NCBI GenBank assembly: GCA_032164245.1
Contig: JAVMKO010000001.1
Span: 78,613,892 to 78,677,891 of the forward strand
Reading direction: 5' to 3'
From: Sternotherus odoratus
Taxonomy: Eukaryota; Chordata; Testudines; Kinosternidae
DNA length: 64,000 bases
Part shown: positions 22,231 to 34,200 of the stretch, piece after piece
How positions within the stretch are numbered: position 1 is the stretch's first letter
Layout: each line of letters begins with the position of its first letter
The notes under the pieces: model-generated
Seen by the model: the letters and a program-made list of their open reading frames with translations, nothing else
What the model was told of the DNA's origin: nothing
The model's database searches: none
Program-made: the position numbers and the translations under genes

Positions 22231-25200
22231 GTAAGAGTGTTTACTCTTTCAAGTTTAAGGGAAATTGGGCGTGGGAGGGTATTTTTTATTTATTACCCTG
22301 GAAACCCCATTTCTCTAAATGAGACAGCAAAGGATACGTCCACGTTCTGGAAGCACTTTATTGCACATGCACCCACATCTATGCGTTTTTGTATGCGGTG
22401 GCGACTTCTCCCCCATTTTGCCGGGTCCTGTCTAGATTACTCCTGAGGGAATTCTGTGCCCCAAAATTAAAAATCTTGCACACAATATTTTAAAATTCTG
22501 TAAATTTTTTGTTAACAAATAAATGTGGAGGATCTGGCATGGCAGTGGGGAGCACAGGCTGCTTGGAGGTGGGAGGTCACTGCAGGTGGTCTCCCCACTC
22601 TGGAACACGGACTCACGGTGAGGCTTCACCCAACCCTGACACAGCTCAAGAACCGGGCCTCCCCTGGCTCTGCCTTGCAGGATGTAAGGAGGGGCTTAGT
22701 GTGGGCGGATCCAGGTGTGAGGTGAGAAGATTCTGTGTGGGGCAATCTGGCAGCAGGTGGCTCAGTGGGGGGTTGGGTGCAGGGAGATCTGGATGCATAG
22801 GGGTTCATGGAGGGGGGTGTGCATTGGTAATGGAACTCTGCAGCGGGGTCCAGGTGAAGGTCCTTGGGGCTCAGCAGGGAGGTCTGGGTGTAGCTGGTTG
22901 GGGCTCAGTGGGGTTGGAGGTCCAGGTGTGGAGGGCAAGTTCCATTTTCCCCTGCCCCCAATCCAGCTGGGACTAGTAGCTGAGCCTGGCGCAGGGTAGG
23001 AGCCACCAGCTGGGCTGTCCCAACTGTGCCCTCTCTCCCGTCCCCTCCGCTATGATTTACCTCTCCACCAGCTGCTCCCGGAGCCCAAAATGACAGGCTC
23101 ATGCTGCTGGGCATGTATGTGTGACCACTTTTGCGGCTTCCCCATCAGAAAGTCTGCTTCCCCACAGAAAAATGACTTTCTGACAGGGAAGCAAAGAAAT
23201 CTGTGGAGGACATGAATTATGAACATGCACAGTGACACTGAATTCCCCCAGGAGTGAATGCCAGTCGGGTACAATGCTTCAAGTTTCCCCACACTCTTCT
23301 TTATGGAGATCACCAGTATTCCTAACCCCCGCACACCTGATGCAGCCATTTTTGTGACCTATTTTCCACTGTTGGATGGCAGTAGCCTAAGTATGTGTTG
23401 CTTCCTTTGAGCCAAAGGATGTTACTTCTGTGCAGTGTGCACACTTTTGTTAGTCTGGAGTGCTCCAGGACCCTCAGTGTATCTTCCCCTTAAAACCAAC
23501 ATTTCTTCTTGATGGAAGAAATCCCAAACAGTCTTGGTTAGATACTAAAAATCAAAAACCTGTGGCCCCCGAGAAAGAGGAAGCCAAGAGTGAGAGAGAG
23601 GCACCACACTTCATGTTGTAGCTGCTTGTACAGTGGGGTTTCTTGATGATTTCAGTTCCCCAAAAGTCCTCTGGGGAATGTTCTTTAGCGCAGCCCACAG
23701 GGGAATGACACCTACTCTGACAGTTGGGCTGAGTGTTATTTCTAAAGTAAAAGCAATGCAAAATTAGAGAAATAACACCTCTGCTGGAACATCGCAGACA
23801 ACACCACCACTGCAAACGTTCTGACAAGACTGAAACAAGTACCACGATCTTAGATTTGGTTGCTTGGAGAGCAGCATCTCCCTGGCTGTAGATTCCTCCT
23901 CCTGTTTCTTCAAAAAATTAATTGTTAAATTACTTTTTGGGTCTTGGCAGTGGGTGAATGCATTTTTATGTTTGAAAAAAAAAATCATCATAAAGTCTCC
24001 CAACGGGTCCATTCCTGTGGTCTGCACTTATAGTTCTGCTACTCTAGTCTCCCTTTCCCTCGGCTTTTTGGGAGTGCTGAGTAGGAAGCATGCTGAGCTT
24101 GTAGTGCAGTTTGCCACAGAATTTAGGTCCAGCTGATCAGCGAAGTAGACGGTCTTCAGTTTAACTGCTCCATTTGTTGTAAATTCAGCTGCGTGCCCAA
24201 ACATGACCCAGCTTCCAAATCCCAACATGACTTGTGTGTATTACTCTGCAAACAATTTACCCAGGGCTCAGCCTCATAAACAGAAACCCACTGTCTCGAG
24301 TCTCTCACCTTGAAGGCTGACACTAACTTGGTCTGGCAGTGTTGTGTATGGAAAAAAAGGGGTTTGGGTCTTTGAAAGTCCTGTTTCCTGCCATTATGCT
24401 GAGGACTAGCAGCAGCTGCATCCTTACTCTTCTTACTTTCAGGGATGGGATGAGGAGCAGCAGGCAGTCCCTTGGATCCTGTGTTTGAGGCTCTAAATAC
24501 TATAAGCTCTTGAAGGGAATAGATCCCCTTCTATGTGCAGTTCATTCATGTCTCAGTAACAATAAAAGATGGATTTAAAAAAGCCAAGTACCCAGTGCTT
24601 CCCAGGCCTATCCTAGGCTATGTCTGATGACTTGGTTTCACTGCATTCTTGTCTTCTTTGCTACAGACAGAGGACTATCTGAAACGGAAGATCCGGTCCC
24701 GGCCAGAGAGATCAGAGCTGGTCAGAATGCACATTTTGGAAGGTGCGGCCCATGTTGAAGAGAAGAATTCCAAATGTGGAGCGATCTACAAGCAGTTACT
24801 AGCTTGAGACAGTTACTGCCTATCCCAACCCAAACCCTTATTCAACTGGGAGTGGGCAGATGATCATGTCAGTTGCATAGTTTGAGTGGGTGAATGCAAT
24901 GGGGAGGGGGCTGGGTGAGATCAGGGATGTGAGAACTGGTAACCATCTTCTGGAATGGGGAACGCCTATTGTAGCCAGCTTTTCAAGAGTGCTTTTTGTG
25001 ATAGTCCAGAGGCTGAGCTGCTGGTAACCTGTCTAGGACTCCCCTAGTAATGAGTCCAAAAAAGCATCTGATCAGACCTGCTATGTTTAAAGGTGCCTTA
25101 GGTCTCTTGTCTGCTTCGCACACAGCTTATTTGGTGTACAGAGAGATCCCCAATTGTGCACAACCATTAGCTGTGGGGCTGAAGGATGGAGAAATTGGGG

Positions 25201-28200
25201 GGGGGGGGGGGGAGGAGGGGGGGAAGGTGTGCTGACTTTTTTGCTAACCAGAGGAGAATTTGTTTAAAATGCCCAAAGGAGTGAGGCAATGGAAGGTTCA
25301 CCTAGCAAGTGTGTGGCCAATTTCAGGGTCAGGGAGGGACTAGCATACTCCATATATAAGGAAACAAGGCAAGTAGGAAAAGATGAACGTGAATTGAATA
25401 ACACCAATTTAAGTGGAGGGAGCGTCTCCCATCCAGTGTCAGAGAGCCATGCTTGTTCCTTCCTGAATGGAAGCATAGTAATGCCAGTATGCTCACACTG
25501 AACCCATCTTATTTACTTCTTTCCTCCAGAGACCTCAGCTGAACCCTCCCTGCAGGCCAAGCAGCTGAAGCTAAAGAGAGCCAGACTGGCAGACGACCTC
25601 AATGAGAAGATAGCCCAGAGGCCAGGTCCCATGGAACTAGTGGAGAAGAACATCCTTCCTGTGGAGTCCAGCCTGAAAGAAGCCATCATTGGTAAGTGTG
25701 GAGGGGATGTGTATTTCTGGGAAGTTACCCTGTGGGGAAAAAGTGCCATGAGATTTCATTCCCATGCCAAAACTTCAGCCTCTCCAGTCCCAGAATTCTG
25801 GAATGCAAAACTCCCTTCCCAGCCTGGCTAACGATGGAGAGAGACTAGATTATTAGGAATGCTGGGCTCCGAAAATAAAATGAAGATTGATCCCCAAACC
25901 CCAAGACTGAAGAATTGTTTTGGGATTGAGGTTTCTAGCTTGTCATTCCATCTCTTCCTGAAAATCCCTCTATCTTTAACCCTTCATCAGCAAGAACCCA
26001 CTGACTGAGTCAGATCAGGAAGGGGAGACAGGGCACATGAGTGAGCAGGTGTGTGGAAACAAAAGCTTTTTGTTGATTTAAAATCTTGAGAGGATTCAAC
26101 GCCTTGGAAAATAAATAGGAATGGATGTAAATCATTCCAGTGCCATTTCAAGGGTGAAAAGGAATGCTGAGGAGTAGCCTTCCCACAGCCTGAACATGTC
26201 ACCCTGCTCCTAATTGGGCAGGCTGTAGGAAGCATATCTGTACCCTACTGAAGTATGGGCAGTGACTGAAGGAATTGCCACCTCCTTCAGAGACTAATGG
26301 AGGCATGTTCGTGAGCAAGAGTGCAAACGTTTCATTGAGAGGTACCGGGCTGTGGTAGGAGCGAGCCTGGCTTCATCCTCACACAAGAATTGGTCAAGGA
26401 AGAGAGGAAGAATTATCTTGTGGTTAAGAACCTGAGATAGGGCTTAAGAGTGCTGGGGTCAATTCCTGGCTCTTTGGGCACATCACTTAATTTCTTTGTG
26501 CCTCAGCTGGTCATCTGTAAAATGGGGGTGAGCATACTTCCCTGCATCACAGCGGTGTCATGGGGATAAATTAAATGTTTGTGGACACACAGATACTGTG
26601 GTTGGAGGGGGCATGTATGTACAGATAGAAGTCCGAGGAACAGTTAGGGCCACCTCTTGTGATTGATCCTTGCCCTTTGTGTCTGGAATAAGAGAGTAGA
26701 GAACATCTGGGATCCCAACTAACAGAGACTGTCAACACCTCTTTTGAGAATGAAGATCCGTTCCCCTACCCTATAGCATGCAGCTGGCCAACACTAAAGA
26801 AATCATTACTTGAGACTAGACAGTGCAAACTAACACCTAATCTCCCTAATTGAGAAGCCCCCAATGCCTCTTGTCTCTCAGTCAGCTTTTATGCCTCAGG
26901 ATGTGGTAGAAGCAGACACCCCGCCCCGCACTGGCCAGTAGTGACTGTAATCCCATTCAGTGTTTGAAATTATCTTATGTTTTCAGTTGGGCAGGTGAAC
27001 TACCCAAAGGTTGCAGACAATTCCTCTTTTGATGAGGACAGCAGTGATGCCCTGTCCCCAGAGCAGCCAGCCAGCCATGAGTCCCAGGGATCTATACCAT
27101 CACCAATGGACGCCCGGATTGGTGAACTGCTTCCCAGCACCACTGTGTCATCACCAGCTCAGGTAAGAATGCTGACTGTTGACTCTTGCTGCTCTCTGGG
27201 ACCTCAGAACCCTTATTAGATTGGGGCAGTGCAAATGCCTGGATCTCTGAATGAGGGATGAGGCATAGAGACTTCTACAAGGTGTCACTGCTAAGAGACT
27301 GATTTGTTCCTCAGTAATACATTAGTGAGAGATCACTGAAGTCACATGAGATGTCTAGGTTCTAAATGGTACCAGCAAAACCATGTGTCTGGTGCCCCTG
27401 TGGGTAGCTGCAGTGGGAATGGGCCTCCATTGATTCCCTAGAAGTGATAGGAGAGGGCACCTAGTTGTGCCTTGTTGGGGATTAGTAGTGGGAATGGTTT
27501 TGGCGATGGCATGTGTATTAAGCGTATGTGACTGTTCCTGGGAGACAAGGGGGGAGGAGAAGCATAGAGTTAGAAGTGGGCTTTAATTCCTTCCTGGTTC
27601 CAGGATGCTTTAATCCCACTGAAGCATGCTTCTCCCCCAGCTGGACAAGGGGATCTCAGGGAGTGGATTAAGAAGCCAGGTGGCCATTTAATGGCTGATA
27701 ACCTGTGCATAGCAACTTTAGTGGAATGATCCTACAGCCCTCTGCTTTCTGAAAGGAGGGCAACATTGCAACAGCGGAGAGGAAACTTTTAGGTGTGTGT
27801 CTGTTTCTGAGTGATGCTCTTTCTTCCCCATGCAGGTTGTGTCCCAGTTACAGATCAATGCAGACTCCAATGAAACACCTTTCCTACCTGAACAGCCACT
27901 CCCTCCTCTTCCACCACCACCTCTGCTGCCTCCTAGCTTCGCCAACAGAGCCACTATTCCTGCTGCCAAGCCCCCACCAACGCTCATTAAGGTATGGGGA
28001 TGGGGGATGTCACTCCATGTGTATAGACTTAATAGATGTTAATGTGGCTGCTCTGGGGATGATAGAGAGTGGGAGTGTTAGACTAAGAGATGCTTAGGCT
28101 CTGGAAGAACATCTTGCATCAGTCACTGTCTCCCCTGGTCTCTACTTAGAGGACCTTCCGTGGGCCTGAGCTGGACCAATGTCTAGATCTTCTTCAATTA

Positions 28201-31200
28201 AAGAGGAGCTCATTGAGACTGGGATTAGGTCAGATTAGGTCTTCCCCATTCCAAACATAGATAGAAAAATTTTCCTCTGAAGCACCTAGCATTGAGCATG
28301 GTCAGGGAGAAGGAGTCGGGGCTAATTGTTCAATGGTCTCTTGTGCTGTGGCAATCCTTGTGTTCTTGTCTCTGTACCCTTGTTCTGGTGCTGTGTAAGA
28401 TCCGGGAGCTAGCTGAGCTGCTGAGTGTGTGCTATTATCCCTGGTTTAAGAATGTGGAAAGACCCCAGAGTCAAATCTGGAGTGAATTTTGAAGCGAAAA
28501 GCCTGGTTTGCCTGAAGGTTTTGGTTAGATGTTAACGCTATCCCAGTGCATCTGCTACATCTATTTTTATTTTCTTCCTTCCCTCCCTCTCTCTTTGAAC
28601 AGCAAAGTCAGCCCAAGTCTGCCAGCGAGAAGTCTCAGCGCAGTAAAAAAGCCAAGGAATTGAAGCCGAAAGTCAAGAAGCTTAAATATCACCAATACAT
28701 TCCCCCGGACCAAAAACAGGACAAAGGGGCTCCCCCCATGGACTCATCCTATGCCAAAATACTGCAGCAGCAACAGCTTTTCTTGCAGCTGCAGATCCTC
28801 AACCAGCAACAGCAGCAGCACTACAACTATCAGACCATCCTGCCAGCCCCACCAAAGTACGGGCCCCACAACATTACCCCTCCTTATGGAGCCCCCAGGC
28901 CACCCATCCCTACTCATGGTCTCCATGAGCAGCACTAGAGCTACCAGACCATCCTATCCGCCCTGCCATAGGACAGGACTAACTGCACTGCCCACGATCC
29001 TCTCCTGCCTCTCCCTGCCCCTCGTGAGGGACCCGCTCCTTCAGTAAGTTCATCAGATCCCAAGCACATTGAGCTCTGAAGGTTTGAGGCGTAGGAGGTG
29101 TAAATCCCGTAAAGTTACTGTCACGCTCAAGAAGTGGTCTGTGTTGGGTGAATCTGTCAGGCAATAGTAGCTAAGTTAGTTGGTTTTTCAGTGGCCAGAG
29201 TGGAGTATCTTGGTACAGTGAGAAGGTATTTACTGGCATGCTTTAACACTGTGGGTGCTGATGCCCTAGATGCTTCCACAGGCAGATAATGCTGCAGATG
29301 TCCTTGTTTGGCTTTCAGCACTGGTGGTGGGCGATGAGAATCCTGTCCACCTTCATTCTGACATCCATACTTTTTATTCCTGCAGGCCTCCAGGAGAGCA
29401 GCAGAGTGGCACTAATACCCCTGCCATGCGTAATCTCTCCGCTACCGTCAGCAGTGCATCGTCGGGATCCTCCAGTTCTAGTGGGCTGATGAGACAGAAC
29501 AGTATCGCCACAGTGGGCAAACTGGGCCCTCTCCCTACCAACCTAGATGACATGAAGGTAAATGTCCATGCCGCCATCAGCACTAAAACTAATTGGCCCC
29601 TTACTGGCATTGTCAGCAGAGAAGGCAAGGACTGTGTGAGGTGGCCACTCTGGAGCAGGGCTGAGGCACACTGACAGGGCAGTATGTAATGGCAGCTTGC
29701 ATTGCTGCTGTACCTGGGGTGTGGGAATAAAGGACCCCTCAGTCTGTTGGGTTGTCAGTTGAGTCCCTTGCCTCATGGCCCACATACGTGTTAAAGGCTG
29801 GTTTGGATGCGGTGGGTTTTCTTTTAGTTGTAACACAGTTTCCCCCTTAGGTGGCAGAGCTGAAGCAAGAATTGAAGATGAGGGCGCTGCCCGTCTCAGG
29901 CACCAAGACGGACCTGATTGAGCGGCTCAGAGCGTACCAGGAGCAGAACGGCACAGCCAGCACTCCCAAGCCCAGTGCAACAGCCATCCTCCCCAAAGCT
30001 GCTGAGGTGGTGGTAGCCTTCCCAGCTGCCAGGCTGAGCACTGGGTCGTCACTGGTCACTGCTGGCATTGCACCAGCAGAGGTAGTTGTGGCCACCGTCA
30101 CCGGCAATGGCATGATGAAGTTTGGGAGCACAGGCTCAACACCCCCTGTTTCGCCCACCCCCTCAGAGCGTTCACAGATGAGCACTGGGGATGAGAACTC
30201 TGGAGCTGGAGATGCCTTTGGCGAGACGGTGACTTCGCCTCTGACCCAGCTCACCCTGCAGGCATCTCCAGTGCAGTTCCTGATGAAGGAAGAGAGCTCT
30301 AAGGCTACCTCCTGCAGCCTGAATCCAGCAGCCAGGTTGGAGCGGTGCAGCGTCAGCAGCAGCAAGGATATGGAGGTCCAGGATAAAGACCAGATGTTGC
30401 AAGAGAAGGACAAGCAGATTGAGGAACTCACCCGAATGCTGAAACAGAAGCAGCAGCTGGTGGAGATGCTGAGGCTGCAGCTAGAGCAGGAGAAACGGTC
30501 TCAGCAGCCACTGCTAGCCATGGAAACTGGAGTGGGAGGGGCGGTCCCTGCCTCCAGTCCAGTGGCTTTTGGCACCCAGATTAAGAGTGAAAACGGTTTC
30601 TCGAGTTGCCAGTCTGCAGGGCTGTCTGATGGCCAAACGGATCAATTCAATCCTGTGTCCACCGCCAGCCAAATGGACACTTCGGATCCAAGCTCAGTGC
30701 CAAAGAAAGCGGTGATGGTGAAGCAGGAGGTGCTGACAGAAGAAACAGAGCCACCATGCCAGCCCCACACCCCACAGCTCTTCCTTGGTCAGCAAGGAGG
30801 TGCCCTGAGTGACCTCCTCAAGGGGGCCCCTCCCCCTACCCTCATCACAGATTCCACAGGGACCCACATTGTCCTTACCATGACCAATCAGAATGCTGAG
30901 AGACGGGGCCTCTCACCACAGGGGAATAGCTGCACAACATTGCAGGTAGGCTTGCACTGTCCCTCCCTTGCAAGTCAGTCTAGTCCTGCTCTACAAGTGT
31001 CTGTCATTATTATGGGGGGGCTCATATGACCACAGAGTGACATCAAAATATGGAAATTAATTGTACAAAATACTGTGGCTAGGCTGGGTGATCTTATGAC
31101 TGACTGCCTGTAAAATTTGTAGCTCTGGAAACCAAGCTGAGCGTAATCAAATCTGCTCAGTGCCAAGGGATGGGAGGAAATTCCATGCACGCAAACCTCA

Positions 31201-34200
31201 TGTACAGTGTTGCATAATTAACTAGGTACATAGAGGCTTCCTAGCCTTTCTCAAATCATCAGGTTCTGGTTACAGTTACAGGTAGGACACTGGGCCAGGC
31301 AGACCAATGGTCTGATGTGGCACACTGACTCTTGGCTCAGAAGGGTGTGAGAGAACAAGTTTTTATTATAGAGACAAGGTGGGTGAGGTAATATCTTTTA
31401 TTGGACCAACTTCTGTTGGTTAGAGAGGAGCTTTCAAGCTTACACGGAGGTCCTCTTCAGGTCCTCGGGCTTTTTAATACGTTCTAGTAAAAGGGAGTGG
31501 GAATTCAACCACTGGTCACTTTGTGGAGAGAAAAGAGATTGTAGCTTGAGTTTTCCAGTAGATGATTTTGTCTAATTGAGGTTTGAATGGTTAAATCAGA
31601 GCCCTGGGAATAGGAGTGCGTGTCTTGTTAAATGATCTTTTGTTTTGTTCTTCCATGTGCCACTGACAGAAGGCAAAGCCTTTCATTGAAGAAGATAGAC
31701 AGAGCCCAGCCCAAATAATTTTCCCCTTTGATTTTGGTGGGAGACAAGTCAGCGTTTAACACAAGTATCTTGAACACCGACTCCAGAAGTCTACCGTGTT
31801 TCCCCGAAAATAAGACAGTGTCTTATATTAATTTTTGCTACCAAAATTACATTACATTATATTACAGCGAGAGGCAAAACTGGAAGTACGTCTTATTTTC
31901 GGGGGATGTCTTACTTTCAGGGAAACAGGGTAGTCAGGGACAGAAACCCTCAAGCTTGAGGGTCTAAGCCAACTTCTAACTATTCAGGGTTAGGAACAAA
32001 TAGGAGTAGTTCTTCCCATAACTGACTACTGCAGTGTTTCTTGCACCTTCCTCAGAAGCTGCGAGTAGTGGTCACTGTCAGAGACAGGGTACTGATTTGG
32101 CCTGACAATTCCTATGTGCCAAATAGTAGGCAGTGTTCCAATTTTCTTGCTGGGAGAAACTAACAAATGAATTTCCTAAGGGTTGGGAAATACATTTAAC
32201 TTCTTTGTAGCTTCAGCAAAATGAAACCGTCTCTCCCTCCAGCCTCCACAACCCCCTCAAATAGTACAGCGAATAGCTTTGTTTTCATTCATCATTTTCT
32301 TCTCAGAGGGCACAGTCGTCACCCACTAAAATATCCAGCCAACCACAGTGTCAGCCACCTGCAAGCAACTCGCAGCAGCAGCATCCCACGCTACTGAACC
32401 AGTCCATCAAGAAGGTAGCTGACCACACGTTTGCATTCCTTCCTTGTTTTCCCGGTGGTTGGCTGAGTCACAGAGGGGAAAGGGAGCACAGGGACAAATC
32501 AGCTCTGAGGCCATCACTACAGTGGGAGAGGCCCCACTGCACTCCAGTTTCTTTCCCCATCACAGGTTGCAGTTGCATAGTGCAGTGGTTCTTGGCCGGG
32601 GAGCTGCCAGCAGCATGGGGGGGAATGAATGGGGATCGCACAATACTCCCATTTCAGAATTCCAGCCTTCTGCTGAAGCAGTTTTGCTCAGCCACTTATA
32701 ACCAGTCCTCCTCGGGGTGTCAGAAGTGCCATACACCTTGGAGCCAATTTCCCATGGTGACTCATAAAGAAGAGCTATAGGCACTAGTGCAGGGGTTCTC
32801 AAAGTGGCGGTCGTGACCCCCCCCGTTGGGTCACGGGGCGATTCCCAGGGAGTCGTGAACTCCTGCCACATTCGATGGCATTTCGGCAGCGGCTGTGAAT
32901 ACAGGACTGTGTCTGCGGAAAAGCCCCCAGGCGGAACACTTCCGCTTTCGGCGGCATTTTGGTGGGCACACCGAGAAGCGCTGCGAGTCCGCCGAAATAT
33001 CGCCGAAATCTGAAGTGTCCCGTTCGGCGGCGATTCGGCAGACACATCCCGGGGCCGCAGCACACGGGGGAAAAGTAAAAAGTCTCGATTTTAGAAAGTT
33101 TGAGAACCCCTGCACTAGGGTAAAGGATCCTGGGATGCATCTGAGGAGGTTGAACATGGGATTCATGGCATGAAGAATAGTTGAGAATATTTAACGATGT
33201 GTTAGCTCTAGCCCTTGGGGTATATCTACACAGCAAAGAAAAACCTGGGCTGGCCTGTGTCAGCCAACTCAGGCTTGTGGGGCTCAAGCTGCAGGCCAGC
33301 TGCATCCGCTCCCTTCTCGATCAGGTGATAATTCAGCATGTTCCATAGTGCATCAGTTCGGTTAGACTGTTAGAGCAAGTCTATCAAGGGTTTTAAAGAT
33401 CAGGTTTTAACCTTTGAACTGGATCCTGAAATGAATGGGGAGACAGTGGCCTTCTCTGAGTGATGTGATCAATATTCTTTGTTCTGTTGCTCTTCCCCAT
33501 GTGCTGTGGGATCATCTTTGAAGAGATGATGGGTTTGATAAGGCCTTTAATACAGAGGTGAATGATTTTTAACCTTTCTCCATTGAAGAGTTAAATTCCT
33601 TAGGCCAGCCAGAATCTGTGATTGATCTTAGCCCACATTCCGTGCAGCGGTTTGTAGCTCTCTTAATCCTTTTGTCTCCCTGTAGGCTCAGAAGTCAGGT
33701 CTGCAGGTGGTCACCGGGCAGCTGCCCCATACAATTTTGTCTTTCTCAGCGCCTCCAAACCTGCAGCCCTTTTTCCTCAACGGCTTCCACAAAGGATCCC
33801 TGAAAACTGGTGCTCCTGGCAAAGCCAACCAACCCAGTGTGCTGAAAAAGGTAGCCTGCCTGCAAATCCCATGGAGTCCATGTCATCGTGCCGGGTTTCA
33901 GGCCCTCTTACTTTGAGGGAGCAGACGTGTAAGGGACTTTGGAGGCTGGATATACAGGGATCATTTCTCTGCACCAGCATTGCTGCCCACAGTGTTACAG
34001 TCAAGGAAGGTGAAAAATAACTTCCCAGATGAAACTCCCAGAGAGATTTAGAGAGGCAGCAGGTATAACTATCTGAGCAGGAGTTCCTCCAGGGTACTGG
34101 GACCGTTATTCCTACTCTAACAAGCTGTGGAATTGATCTTTAATGATCATAATAACGGCTAAGGCCGTAACACAGTATTTTTAGCACGGCTCTGGGGCAC

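Noticed and set aside
23552..24228. Run of - strand frames that look protein-like (FADQLDLNSVANCTTSSACF)
   Set aside because: I considered a processed pseudogene but could not match any family, and stops separate the pieces.
29849..30431. 194-codon - strand frame opposite MRTFA exon 8
   Set aside because: A shadow of the conserved sense exon.
31000..31029. MRTFA exon 8 continuing to a stop at 31029
   Set aside because: A consensus donor at 30946 and colinear downstream exons show that this is intron read-through.
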